A stretch of DNA of 64,000 bases from Microbacterium wangchenii (GCF_004564355.1 NZ_CP038266.1:3410001-3474000); one strand, 5' to 3'. Shown: positions 15,408 to 24,105, counted from the first letter of the stretch. The notes: generated from the letters alone by a model not told the origin. A program made the numbers and translations.

Positions 15408-16313
15408 GTGCCGCACTCGCATCAGCGGGTCTCGAAGCTGGGGCGTGCCGAGAGGCGGTACGCCCTGGCCTTCGTGTCACCCGCGCTCCTCGGGCTCACC
15501 GTTTTCACCATCTTTCCCGTGGCGCTCGCGGTCGTGATGAGCCTGTTCGACTGGCCCGCGTTCGGCGACCGCGCTTTCATCGGGATCGGCAACTACGTCG
15601 ACCTGTTGACCGAGGATCCCGACTTTCTGGTCGCGTTCCGCAACACGGTCGTCTTCGTGGTCCTGACCGTGCCGCTCAATCTGCTGCTGGCACTGGGGCT
15701 CGCGCTGCTGTTGGCCGAGCGGATCCGTGGGCGAACCGCCTTCCGGGTGTTGTTCTTCATCCCGGTCGTCACCCCGATGGTTGCGAACGTGTTCGTCTGG
15801 AGGATGCTGCTGCAGCCTGAAGGCATCGTGCGCTCCGGCGCCCTCGACCTGTTCGGCCTGGAGATCCCGAATCTGCTGGCGGACCCTTTCTGGGCGATGG
15901 TGCTCGTGGTCGTCGTGTCGGTGTGGGCAGGCGTGGGCTACAACATGCTCATCCTCATCGCCGCGATCGAGCAGCTCCCCCAGACCACCATCGAGGCAGC
16001 GCGTCTCGATGGGGCGAGCGGCCTACGGCTGATCGGGCGGATAGTGCTCCCGCTGTTGTCCCCTTCGATCTTCTTCTGCCTGGTGATGACCACGATCGGA
16101 TCTTTCCAGGTGTTCGCCCAACCGCAGCTGCTGACCGGCGGCGGACCGGGCAACGCCACCCTTCCACTCGTGATGTTCATCTACAACAAGGGTTTCCAGT
16201 TTCACGACCTCGGCGGGGCCGCGGCTGCCGGCTGGCTCTTGTTCGCTGTGATCATCGGCCTGACGGCCGTACAGTTCCGCGCTCAGAGAAGGTGGGTGCA
16301 CTATGAGCACTGA
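15408..16313 (+). CDS. ABC sugar importer permease, MalF type
   Basis: A 301-residue inner-membrane permease with about six transmembrane helices (first at about residues 16-40, FVSPALLGLTVFTIFPVALA). It has the EAA loop EAARLDGASGLRLIGRIVLP that contacts the ATPase. GTG 15408 begins 2 bp after the stop of the binding-protein gene, indicating tight coupling. It pairs with the following MalG-type permease. Because no ATP-binding subunit is encoded nearby, the importer probably uses a shared MsiK-like ATPase, as is usual in actinobacteria. Confidence 0.92.
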   Translation: MPHSHQRVSKLGRAERRYALAFVSPALLGLTVFTIFPVALAVVMSLFDWPAFGDRAFIGIGNYVDLLTEDPDFLVAFRNTVVFVVLTVPLNLLLALGLALLLAERIRGRTAFRVLFFIPVVTPMVANVFVWRMLLQPEGIVRSGALDLFGLEIPNLLADPFWAMVLVVVVSVWAGVGYNMLILIAAIEQLPQTTIEAARLDGASGLRLIGRIVLPLLSPSIFFCLVMTTIGSFQVFAQPQLLTGGGPGNATLPLVMFIYNKGFQFHDLGGAAAAGWLLFAVIIGLTAVQFRAQRRWVHYEH

Positions 16314-17151
16314 CAGCCTGTTGCTCGCCCGGCCGAACCTCCCGAAACGGATCGCACTGAACGCGTCCGTATGGGTGGCGGCGATCCTGTTCGCCTTCCC
16401 GTTGTTCTACGCCATCACCGTGTCGCTGAAGACCCAGGGGGAGGTGCTTGGCAGCGACCTGCTGCCGAGTGAGCCGCAGTGGGGCAATTTCGCCGCCGTC
16501 TTCCAGTCGGTACCCTTTTGGCAGTACATCGTCAACTCCTTCCTTGTGGCGATTGCGGGCACGGCCGTTGCGGTCACGGTCTCGGTGCTTGCGGGCTACG
16601 CCTTCGGGCGTCTGCGCTGGAAGGGGAGGGATCTCGCATTCGTCGTCTTCCTGGGCACACTCATGGTCCCGCAGGAGGTGATCGTCGTCCCGATGTTCAT
16701 CCTGATGCAATGGTTCGGCTGGGTGAACACGTATGAGTCGCTGATCTTCCCGTTCGCTTTCACCGCGTTCGGAACCTTCCTCATGCGCCAGTTCTTCCGC
16801 GGAATCCCCTTCGAACTGGAGGAGGCAGCCCGCGTGGACGGTGCTGGTCCCCTGCGTACGCTCGTGGGCATCCTGATCCCACTGGCCAAGCCCGCCATCG
16901 CGGTGCTCGCCGTCTTCACCTTCATGAGTTTCTGGAACAGCTACCTCTGGCCGCTGATCATCGTCAGCGACTATGCCGACATGGGGACCATTCCCATCGG
17001 CCTCGCCTCCTTCACGTCACAGAGCGGAACCCAATGGAACCTGCAAATGGCCGCGACACTGATTTCGATGATCCCCACGGTGATCCTCGTGATCATCCTT
17101 CAAAAGCACCTCGTCAGAGGAATCGCGATGGCCGGGCTGGCCGGGAGATGA
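16303..17151 (+). CDS. ABC sugar importer permease, MalG type
   Basis: A 282-residue permease with about six membrane helices and the EAA loop EEAARVDGAGPLRTLVGIL. It overlaps the preceding permease gene by 11 bp and ends in an ATGA overlap with the regulator gene. The C-terminus (IILQKHLVRGIAMAGLAGR) is typical of the family. It forms the translocation channel together with the 15408-16313 product. The ligand is not given by sequence; an N-acetyl amino sugar is inferred from operon context. Confidence 0.92.
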   Translation: MSTDSLLLARPNLPKRIALNASVWVAAILFAFPLFYAITVSLKTQGEVLGSDLLPSEPQWGNFAAVFQSVPFWQYIVNSFLVAIAGTAVAVTVSVLAGYAFGRLRWKGRDLAFVVFLGTLMVPQEVIVVPMFILMQWFGWVNTYESLIFPFAFTAFGTFLMRQFFRGIPFELEEAARVDGAGPLRTLVGILIPLAKPAIAVLAVFTFMSFWNSYLWPLIIVSDYADMGTIPIGLASFTSQSGTQWNLQMAATLISMIPTVILVIILQKHLVRGIAMAGLAGR

Positions 17152-17744
17152 GTCCTCGATCGATTGCGGGCGCGATCGAGGGTGACCAGCCCCTCTCCCC
17201 CCTCGCGATGAACCTCCGTCAGTGGCGTGAACGACGCGGGCTGAGCGTGTCGGCCCTCGCTCGCGAGGCAGGCGTGTCGAAGTCGACCGTCTCCGAGCTC
17301 GAGCGGGGGCACGGGAACCCCTCACTCGACACGATCTGGGCGCTCGCCAAGACACTGCACGTGTCGCTCGGCGCATTGTTCGTCGGGCACACCGAAGGCG
17401 ACGGCAGTGAACTCAAGCGTCTCGCGGACGCACCCGTGATCGCGCACGAAAGCACGACGTATGTCGCCCAGCTCATGGCCGGCTGGCGCAGCAGTGGGGA
17501 AGTGGAGCTCGCCGTCGTGACCCTCGCCCCGCACGCCCTGCGCCACTCCAAAGGCAATGCAGCGGGCGTGATCGAGCGTGTCGTCTGCGTCAACGGTCCT
17601 GTGGATGTCGGGCCGGTCGGGGCCACCTCACGGCTCCATCAGGGGGACATGCTCATGTTCCCTGCCGACCAGGCGCACGTCTACGAAGCCGGCGAGAACG
17701 GGGCCCGCCTCGTCGTGGTGCAGCAGTACCCGGCGGCGGAGTGA
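17148..17744 (+). CDS. XRE-family regulator with C-terminal cupin domain
   Basis: A 198-residue regulator. Residues about 21-78 are a Cro/C1-type HTH (LRQWRERRGLSVSALAREAG, then VSKSTVSELERGHGNPSLDT). Residues about 120-195 are a small cupin (HSKGNAAGVIERVVCVNGPV, DMLMFPADQAHVYEAGENG), which likely senses a small ligand. ATG 17148 overlaps the permease stop by ATGA; the frame is open farther upstream but inside the permease gene. Such proteins often control the operon in which they sit. The palindrome and CGAAC half-sites at 13960-14098 are possible targets, but this pairing is inferred from position only. Confidence 0.9.
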   Translation: MSPRSIAGAIEGDQPLSPLAMNLRQWRERRGLSVSALAREAGVSKSTVSELERGHGNPSLDTIWALAKTLHVSLGALFVGHTEGDGSELKRLADAPVIAHESTTYVAQLMAGWRSSGEVELAVVTLAPHALRHSKGNAAGVIERVVCVNGPVDVGPVGATSRLHQGDMLMFPADQAHVYEAGENGARLVVVQQYPAAE

Positions 17745-18778
17745 AAAGCGAGCGGGTACGAAGGGAGGCGGTCTTGGACCTCGACATCGCACGGCGACAA
17801 CGACACGCACTCCAGGGCCCCGTGCGGGTGGTGATCGTGGGCACGGGGCCCTTCGCGCAACGGCACGCCCAGGCGTTCGCCGCCAACCCCGACTGCGTGG
17901 TGGTCGGAGTCGCCTCCGCCGACGCCGACGCCGCGTCATCCCTCGCCGCCGTCGTCGGCGCTCCACATGCGGCGACCACTCTCGACGAGCTCCTGGCGCG
18001 CACTGACGCTCACGCGGTCTCGGTCGTGAACGCGAACGCGCTCCACCTGCCAACGGCAATGACGGCGCTCCACGCGGGAGCCAGCGTGCTGGTCGAAAAA
18101 CCCGTCGTTCTGACCGTTGCCGAGGGGCGGCAGCTGGAGGCCGCCGCTGCCGCGGCACCCGGGTTCGTCATGCCTGCGCATGTCCTGCGCTTCGCCGCCC
18201 CGTATGTCGAACTGCGCCACCGATTGAAGTCCGGTGCCGTGGGGCGGCCCCGGGCCATCTCGTTCCGGCGGCATCGAACCGCGGATCACGATGCGCTGTT
18301 CCCCATCACACATCCGGTGCTGATGACGATGATCCACGACATCGACCTCGCCCTGTGGCTGGGCTCGGGGCCCTTCCGGTCGGTCAGGGCGCGGCAGATC
18401 CCCCTGGCCGGGCGGGCACAGCCTCTTGCCGTGCGCGCCGAGGTGGAGACGGAGGGCGGAGTTCTCATCTCCTTCGACGTCTCATGGTCTCTCAAGTCCG
18501 GGGCTCTCCCCGACGCCTTGGAGATCGTCGGAGAGGAGGGCCTGCTGGCACTCGAGCTCGCTCCGCGTGTCCAGACCCTCGGAGACGATGATGCGTCAGT
18601 TGACGACGCGCTGACCCCTGACGCCGCCCACGGCGCGCTGGCGGAAGAGATACGCGCCTTCGTGGACGCGGTGCGGTTCGATCGCGCACCGACCGAAGTC
18701 ACCCTCTCCGACGCCCTGCACGGCATCGATCTCGCGGAGCGCATCATCGAAGCCGCTACCGAGGTGAGTGATCGATGA
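17741..18778 (+). CDS. Gfo/Idh/MocA oxidoreductase, candidate amino-sugar dehydrogenase
   Basis: A 345-residue Rossmann dehydrogenase. The dinucleotide motif is VVIVGTGPFAQRHAQAF near residues 28-44, the family motif VEKPVV near 110, and a conserved MIHDIDLALWL near 196 supplies the His/Asp catalytic region. GTG 17741 overlaps the regulator stop (GTGA). About 25 extra residues precede the Rossmann fold, so a later start cannot be excluded. By its place ahead of a lactonase-like gene I infer that it oxidises the anomeric carbon of the imported sugar to a lactone. GH109 glycosidases share this fold, so an NAD-dependent glycosidase is the main alternative. Confidence 0.85.
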   Translation: MKSERVRREAVLDLDIARRQRHALQGPVRVVIVGTGPFAQRHAQAFAANPDCVVVGVASADADAASSLAAVVGAPHAATTLDELLARTDAHAVSVVNANALHLPTAMTALHAGASVLVEKPVVLTVAEGRQLEAAAAAAPGFVMPAHVLRFAAPYVELRHRLKSGAVGRPRAISFRRHRTADHDALFPITHPVLMTMIHDIDLALWLGSGPFRSVRARQIPLAGRAQPLAVRAEVETEGGVLISFDVSWSLKSGALPDALEIVGEEGLLALELAPRVQTLGDDDASVDDALTPDAAHGALAEEIRAFVDAVRFDRAPTEVTLSDALHGIDLAERIIEAATEVSDR

Positions 18779-19593
18779 GGCCGCGGCACGACGCGCACAT
18801 CCACCTCTTCGAGACCGGCTATCGCGGATCTGCACGGGTAGGGGCCGAACTCGCGGAGTACGAGCGCCTGCGGGACCTGCACGGCCTCGACCGCGCCCTG
18901 GTGGTGGGGTACGAGGGCGAAACGCGCTTCTCCGGCAATAACTCCTACATCCTGCGCCTCGCCCGCGACCGCGCCTGGGTGGTGCCGCTGGTCTACCTCC
19001 ACCCTCGAGCCACGACCATGGACGTCGAGGACGCGTGGCGTCGCGGAGCCGCGGGTTTCTCGCTCTACCTCTCCGGGCAGGACATCTCGGCCCTGAGGCC
19101 GGCGGTCTTGCAGGCGCTGGACGAGCGCCGTGCCCTGCTCAGCGTCAACGCGACCCCCTCCGCGCTTCGTTCGCTCGCCTCCGTGCTCGCCTGCGTCCCG
19201 AACGCGACGGTCCTCCTCAGCCACCTCGGGCTACCGGCGCACCCCGAGTGGGGCGGCCTCGAGGACTGGGCAAAGGCCATCGAGGCCCTGGCGCATCATC
19301 CGGGTGTGCTCATGAAGCTGTCGGGACTTTACGCCATCGACCCTCACCCTCCCCACATCGGGGCAGCGTCGGCGCTCGAAATCGCGCTGTCGTTGTTCGG
19401 CGCATCGCGGCTGGTCTGGGGCTCGGATTATTCGCCGGGACTCGAGGTCGTCGGAACGACCGAGCTCTTCGACGTGCCCGGGTGGCTGGCGACCGCCCTG
19501 ACGAGCGACGGCTTGGAACTCGTCACCACCGCGAACCTGCATCTCCTGCTCACGCAACGATCATCCGAACCCCGCGGGCACGTGGCCCGATGA
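18775..19593 (+). CDS. Amidohydrolase of the COG3618 lactonase type
   Basis: A 272-residue TIM-barrel metal-dependent hydrolase. Visible motifs are DAHIHLF at the N-terminus, LLSHLGLPAHPEWGG near residue 143, MKLSGLYAID near 178 and LVWGSDYSPG near 215, which together match the L-fuconolactonase / 2-pyrone-4,6-dicarboxylate lactonase group. It would open a sugar lactone to an aldonate. The start overlaps the dehydrogenase stop by ATGA, so the two are translationally coupled and probably catalyse consecutive steps. The specific lactone is inferred, not shown. Confidence 0.8.
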   Translation: MRPRHDAHIHLFETGYRGSARVGAELAEYERLRDLHGLDRALVVGYEGETRFSGNNSYILRLARDRAWVVPLVYLHPRATTMDVEDAWRRGAAGFSLYLSGQDISALRPAVLQALDERRALLSVNATPSALRSLASVLACVPNATVLLSHLGLPAHPEWGGLEDWAKAIEALAHHPGVLMKLSGLYAIDPHPPHIGAASALEIALSLFGASRLVWGSDYSPGLEVVGTTELFDVPGWLATALTSDGLELVTTANLHLLLTQRSSEPRGHVAR

Positions 19594-19622
19594 CCACCCT
19601 CATGACCACGAACGGAGTTCAC

Positions 19623-20789
19623 ATGACATCCACGGGCGATTCCGCCCTCCTCGACCCGAGCGATTTCGTCGACCTCGGCACGGAGGCGTACCTGTACTGG
19701 GGGGCGCATTCCCCGGCACTTCGGCGCGTCGAGGAGGCCGTCGTCCGCTCGTACCGAGCCAAGAGCCTCGGGGAGAGAGGCAGGGAGGTCATGTTCGACG
19801 CCGAGGCACGCGCCCGCGCGAGCATCGCCAGGCTCACCGGGCGCAGTGCGGGCGAAGTTGGTCTCCTTGGCGATGCCTCGACGGCGTGGAGCGCCATCGC
19901 CAACGGGTGGAACTGGCGACCGGGTGACAACATCGTCATCAACGAATACGAGCACCCCGCTGTCTTCGCAGCGTTCCTTCGGCTGCGTCGCTTCGGGCTG
20001 GACGTTCGCGTCGTGCGGCGGGATGCGGACTGGGACATCCCTCCTTCGAAGATGGAGGCGGCCTGCGACGATCGGACCGTTGCGATCGCGGTGAGCCATG
20101 TCGGCTACGTCTCGGGGCTGCGCCACGATCTCGGTGAGTTGGGGCGGATCGCCGACCGGGTGGGCGTGCCGCTTCTCGTCGACGTTTCCCACTCGATGGG
20201 CGTGGTGTCCACAGACCTGGAATACGCGGCCATCACGGTGAGCGCGTCCTACAAATGGGCCCTCGGCCCCTACGGCGTCGGAGTCGTGGTGTGGAACCAG
20301 GAGAGGCTGCCCGGCTTCGAGCCCGGGGCGGTCGGATGGCGATCGGTCAGCAACATCTTCTCCGACGAGCGGTTCGACGATCTGAAGTGGAATGGCGACG
20401 CGACGCGTTTTCAGATGGGCGCGCCGGCCCTCGCCGACATCGCCGGGCTCGGAGCCGGAGTCGACACGATCCTCGAGTTGGGAATCGATCGGGTCGAGGC
20501 GCACGCGCTCGCTCTCAGCGGCGCGGCGATCGAATCACTCGACCAGCTCGGCGTGGAGATCATCACCCCACGCGACCCAGCGCGCCGCGCGGGCAACGTG
20601 GCTTTCCTCCATCCGCACGCTGAGCAGTTCGCACGGCGACTCGTCGAGCGCGGGGCGCTCGTATGGGGCGGCGACGGCCGAGTGCGCGCCTCATTCCACG
20701 TGGCCAACAACCGACGGGATGTGGAGCGTCTGGCCGAAGCGGTGGCGGGGGTCCTGAAGGAACTGCCTGTCGGGGCGGTAGCGCGATGA
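19623..20789 (+). CDS. PLP-dependent class V aminotransferase-fold enzyme
   Basis: A 388-residue fold-type I PLP enzyme related to cysteine desulfurases and isopenicillin N epimerase. VDVSH near residues 186-190 supplies the Asp that binds the pyridine nitrogen, and Lys211 in SASYKWALGPYG is the PLP Schiff-base lysine. ATG 19623 is chosen because GGAG sits 6 bp upstream; ATG 19590, which overlaps the previous stop as ATGA, would add 11 residues. Neighbouring deacylase and RidA genes suggest an ammonia-lyase or dehydratase acting on a 2-amino-2-deoxy-aldonate to give a 2-keto-3-deoxy acid. A true transaminase or epimerase is the alternative. Confidence 0.83.
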   Translation: MTSTGDSALLDPSDFVDLGTEAYLYWGAHSPALRRVEEAVVRSYRAKSLGERGREVMFDAEARARASIARLTGRSAGEVGLLGDASTAWSAIANGWNWRPGDNIVINEYEHPAVFAAFLRLRRFGLDVRVVRRDADWDIPPSKMEAACDDRTVAIAVSHVGYVSGLRHDLGELGRIADRVGVPLLVDVSHSMGVVSTDLEYAAITVSASYKWALGPYGVGVVVWNQERLPGFEPGAVGWRSVSNIFSDERFDDLKWNGDATRFQMGAPALADIAGLGAGVDTILELGIDRVEAHALALSGAAIESLDQLGVEIITPRDPARRAGNVAFLHPHAEQFARRLVERGALVWGGDGRVRASFHVANNRRDVERLAEAVAGVLKELPVGAVAR

Positions 20790-22015
20790 CCCATCACACC
20801 CGCATCGACGACTTTCTCCTGCAGTCTGACGCCGAGCTCTTCCAGCTCGTCGACGATCTGATCTCGGTCGACAGTCAGATCCCGCCTCACGCCGACGAGC
20901 GCGCGATCGTCGCGCGCCTGCTGGAGGTGACGGAGCGGTTCGGGCTCGGCGAGCAGACGGTGATCGGACCGACGGAGCAGCGCCCCAGCCTGATCGTACG
21001 AATGCGCGGCTCGGGCGGTGGTCGCAACCTGATGCTGAACGGTCATACCGACACCAAACCGGTCGGGGAGGCTCGCGAGCAGTGGGTCTCGGATCCCCTC
21101 ACTCCCACCGTTCGGGATGGGCGGATCTACGGCCTCGGCGCCGTCGACATGAAGGCTGCGCTCGCGGCGATGATCTTCGCTGCCCGTGCGCTCAAGGAGT
21201 GCGGCGTGCCGCTGCGCGGCGACCTCCTCATCGGCGCCATCGCCGATGAGGAGGCCGGCGCTCAGCTGGGAGCGAAGTTCGTCGCTCCCTTGCTTCGCGA
21301 CGTCGACGCGATCCTCATCGGAGAACCGAGCGGATGGGATCACGACTGGCAGGCCATACATCTGGTGTCGCGGGGGGTGTGCGGGTTCCGCGTTTCCGTC
21401 AAGGGAACCCAGATGCATTCGAGCCTGTCCGACCGGATGCCCTCGGTGAATGCGTCGCTCAAGGCTGCCGAGCTTCTTCTTCGAATCGCACGGGAGCTCG
21501 ACGTGCCGTTCACCCCGCATCCGCTCGGCGATGTCGGCCCCACCCTGAACCCCGGGGTGATGATCAGTGGCGGCACGTTCTTCGGGGTGGTACCCGGACA
21601 GGCGGAGTTCGCCTGCGATCTGCGGACCGTGCCCGGCCAGACGCGCGACGATGTGGCGCGGGCGATCGAGCGATGGCTCGCCGCCTGTCGCGCGGCCGAT
21701 CCGGACCTCGATGTCGAGTACAGCTTCGAGCCGGGCCTGGACTGGGTGCCGTGGAGCGAACTCGACGCCGCACATCCTCTGGTCGCCGCGACGCAGGCGG
21801 CCGCGGCGGACGTGCTCGGTGCGGCACCTCCGCTCGGAGTGTTCCCCGGCGGCACCGACGCGCCGTGGTACTCCGGTCTGGGGATCCCGACGCTTCCCTC
21901 GTTCGGTCCGGGCGTGCTCACAGGCGCCCACGGACCCAACGAGTACGTGAGCGTGCAAAGCGTGCGAGACGCCGCGCGCATGTATGCCCGCATCGCCGCG
22001 GATTTCTGCTCGTGA
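20786..22015 (+). CDS. M20 family deacylase (ArgE/DapE type)
   Basis: A 409-residue zinc-dependent M20 amidohydrolase. The metal ligands are visible: NGHTDTKP, GLGAVDMKAALA, ADEEAG and a Glu in IGEPSG, with a late His in GAHGPNEYV. The lid/dimerisation domain is between about residues 195 and 310. The family removes acyl groups such as acetyl from amino-acid-like carboxylates. ATG 20786 overlaps the PLP enzyme stop (ATGA). Next to a GH20 gene and a PLP enzyme, removal of the N-acetyl group from a 2-acetamido-aldonate is a reasonable inference; a peptide or N-acyl amino acid substrate remains possible. Confidence 0.88.
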   Translation: MTHHTRIDDFLLQSDAELFQLVDDLISVDSQIPPHADERAIVARLLEVTERFGLGEQTVIGPTEQRPSLIVRMRGSGGGRNLMLNGHTDTKPVGEAREQWVSDPLTPTVRDGRIYGLGAVDMKAALAAMIFAARALKECGVPLRGDLLIGAIADEEAGAQLGAKFVAPLLRDVDAILIGEPSGWDHDWQAIHLVSRGVCGFRVSVKGTQMHSSLSDRMPSVNASLKAAELLLRIARELDVPFTPHPLGDVGPTLNPGVMISGGTFFGVVPGQAEFACDLRTVPGQTRDDVARAIERWLAACRAADPDLDVEYSFEPGLDWVPWSELDAAHPLVAATQAAAADVLGAAPPLGVFPGGTDAPWYSGLGIPTLPSFGPGVLTGAHGPNEYVSVQSVRDAARMYARIAADFCS

Positions 22016-22047
22016 GCCGCGACCGACCACCGATAGGAGATCACCTC

Positions 22048-22443
22048 ATGCAGCTCATCCACACCGCATCCGCCCCATCCCCCGGGGGGCACTACTCGCA
22101 GGCCGTCCGTGACGGCGACCGCGTGTTCACCTCGGGGCAGGTCGGGGTCGATCCCGGGACGGGGCTGACACCCGCCGACTTTCGGGAGGAGGTCCGGCAG
22201 TGCCTCACGAACCTCCGCGAGGTGCTGAGCGCATCGGGTGCGGAACTCACCGACGTCATCCGCACCATGTGCCTCCTCACGGACATCCGGGACTTCGGCG
22301 TCTTCAACGAGGAGTACGCCTTGTTCTTCGGTGACCACCGGCCCGCCCGGAGCACTTTCGGCATTGCACTGGCGGGTGGCTTCCGGGTCGAGATCGAGGC
22401 GATCGCTCGCATTCCACACGCCGCGGGGGAAGGAGCATCGTGA
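22048..22443 (+). CDS. RidA family enamine/imine deaminase
   Basis: A 131-residue RidA/YjgF homotrimeric protein. Motifs include GGHYSQAVRDGDRVFTSGQVG at the N-terminus, the active-site Arg in HRPARSTF near residue 108 and Glu in VEIEAIA near 121. RidA proteins hydrolyse reactive 2-aminoacrylate-like enamines or imines released by PLP enzymes. Its position directly after a PLP enzyme gene supports an elimination reaction there. ATG 22048 follows AGGAG by 8 bp, and the stop overlaps the next gene by about 4 bp. Confidence 0.92.
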   Translation: MQLIHTASAPSPGGHYSQAVRDGDRVFTSGQVGVDPGTGLTPADFREEVRQCLTNLREVLSASGAELTDVIRTMCLLTDIRDFGVFNEEYALFFGDHRPARSTFGIALAGGFRVEIEAIARIPHAAGEGAS

Positions 22444-23299
22444 GGTTCGCGCGCGTGGGACCGCAGGGGACGGAGATCCCCGTCGTCGTCGACGGTGATC
22501 GGTACTTCGACCTGCGCCCACTCACCGCAGATATCGACGGGGCCTTCCTCTCGGATGAACCGGGCGGGCGTGCACGGACGGCGCTCCTCGCCGGGGTCCT
22601 GCCCCAACTCGACGACCCGGCGAGTCTGCGGCTGGGCTCCCCGATAGCCCGCCCCGGCGCCGTGGTCTGCATCGGGATGAACTACGCCGCCCACGCCGCC
22701 GAGTCGGGATCGACACCGCCCGAGGCCCCCATCATGTTCTTGAAGGCCCCCAACACCGTCGTCGGCCCGAATGACGACGTCACCATCCCGCCGGGCAGCG
22801 TCAAGACGGACTGGGAGGTCGAACTGGGGGTGGTCATCGGCCGGCCCGCCGCGTACCTGCGCTCCGTAGAGGACGCGGGATCCTGCATCGCAGGTTTCGT
22901 CGCAGTGAACGATGTGTCCGAGCGATCGTTTCAGCTCGAGCATTCTGGCGGCCAATGGTCCAAGGGCAAGTGCGCGCCCGGGTTCAACCCGACGGGCCCA
23001 TGGTTGGTCACGCCGGACGAGGTCGCGCACGGCGACCTCCGGCTGCGGAGCTTTGTGAACGGTGAGAGTCGTCAGGACTCGAGGACCACCGACATGGTCT
23101 TTCCGTCGAGCACCTCATCTGGCACCTGTCGCAGTACATGACCCTGGACCCTGGGCACCTGATCCTGACCGGAACCCCGGAGGGCGTGGCCCTGTCCGGC
23201 CGCTTCCCCTATCTGGCGGCGGGCGACGTGGTGGAGCTCGAGATTGAAGCCCTCGGGCGCCAGCGGCAGACCATGCGGGCCGCGGAGGTCGACCGATGA
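22440..23299 (+). pseudogene. FAH-family hydrolase, single-base frameshift near 23105
   Basis: This is a fumarylacetoacetate hydrolase family gene interrupted by one missing base. The first frame (GTG 22440) carries CIGMNYAAHAAESG, MFLKAPNTVVGP and the metal-binding DWEVELGVVIG, then reads DMVFP and runs into unrelated residues and a stop at 23139-23141. The second frame, one base shifted, continues EHLIWHLSQYM and the conserved LILTGTPEGVALSG to a TGA at 23297-23299, which overlaps the next start as ATGA. Joined, the protein would be about 286 residues, normal for 2,4-diketo-3-deoxy-L-fuconate hydrolase-like enzymes, which split a diketo acid into pyruvate and a hydroxy acid. The length, 860 bp, is one short of a multiple of three. 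A recent mutation or a sequencing error are both possible. Confidence 0.88.
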
Positions 23300-24051
23300 C
23301 CGCTGGGGAGCTGGCCGGCCTGGCCGTCGTCGTCACCGGGGGAGCCTCGGGAATCGGAGCGGCCATCGCCGACCGGCTGGATCGCGCAGGAGCCGCCGTC
23401 GCCGTGCTGGATGTCTCCCCCGCCTACGCCGACCCCCGATTCGCCAGCTTCGCGGCCGATGTCTCCGACCGAAAGAGCGCCGAGGCCGCAATGGCCGCCG
23501 CCGCGGATCGACTCGCCGGGATCGACATCCTCGTGAACAACGCAGGGGTGGGTGCAGTGGGCGACGTCGCCGCGAACGATGACGACGAGTGGGCTCGCGT
23601 CCTCTCCATCAACGTGACTGGCATCGCCCGCGCTACCGCCGCCGCCCTGCCGTGGCTGCGAGCCTCGGGCGCCGCCGCGGTCTGCAACATCGCCTCGATC
23701 GCCGCGACGGCAGGATTGCGTGAGCGGGCACTCTACTCCGCATCCAAGGGCGCCGTGCTTGCCCTCACCCGGGCGATGGCCGCAGACCACCTGCGCGAGG
23801 GGATCCGAGTCAATGCCGTAAGTCCAGGCACAGCAGATACTCCGTGGGTTGAACGCCTCCTGCATTCAAGTGCCGATCCCGCGACCGAACGTGCGGCTCT
23901 CGAGGCGCGCCAGCCGCACGGGCGACTGGTATCACCCGAGGAGGTGGCCGCAGCGGTTGCCTACCTGGTGGGTCCGTCTGCGGGATCGACGACCGGATCG
24001 ATCATCGAAGTCGATGGGGGCGCCGCCGGCCTGCGGTTGCGGCCGCATTGA
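23296..24051 (+). CDS. SDR oxidoreductase, 2-keto-3-deoxy-L-fuconate dehydrogenase-like
   Basis: A 251-residue classical SDR. It has TGGASGIG at residues 14-21, NNAG at 81-84, catalytic Ser134, Tyr147 and Lys151 (YSASK) and a C-terminal SPGTADTPWVERLL and ARQPHGRLVSPEEVA. The last segments are typical of 2-keto-3-deoxy-L-fuconate dehydrogenases, which oxidise C4 of a 2-keto-3-deoxy sugar acid so that an FAH-family hydrolase can cleave it. ATG 23296 overlaps the stop of that hydrolase gene (ATGA), matching the expected enzyme pair. It is the last gene of the operon. Other 2-keto-3-deoxy acids are possible substrates. Confidence 0.85.
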   Translation: MTAGELAGLAVVVTGGASGIGAAIADRLDRAGAAVAVLDVSPAYADPRFASFAADVSDRKSAEAAMAAAADRLAGIDILVNNAGVGAVGDVAANDDDEWARVLSINVTGIARATAAALPWLRASGAAAVCNIASIAATAGLRERALYSASKGAVLALTRAMAADHLREGIRVNAVSPGTADTPWVERLLHSSADPATERAALEARQPHGRLVSPEEVAAAVAYLVGPSAGSTTGSIIEVDGGAAGLRLRPH

Positions 24052-24053
24052 GC

Positions 24054-24067
24054 AGGTGAGCTCACCT
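24054..24067. terminator. Perfect 14-bp palindrome between convergent genes
   Basis: AGGTGAGCTCACCT is a perfect palindrome 2 bp beyond the stop of the SDR gene and 38 bp beyond the stop of the convergent transglutaminase gene. It could form a short cruciform or hairpin, but it has no loop and no T-run, so its role as terminator is uncertain. Confidence 0.35.
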
Positions 24068-24105
24068 CGACGCCTCCGTCGCGCGTCCCCGCGCGGATGC
24101 GGTGG

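Noticed and set aside
19590..19622. ATG 19590 as start of the PLP enzyme
   Set aside because: It overlaps the previous stop as ATGA and cannot be excluded, but ATG 19623 has a clear GGAG site at good spacing, while 19590 has none.
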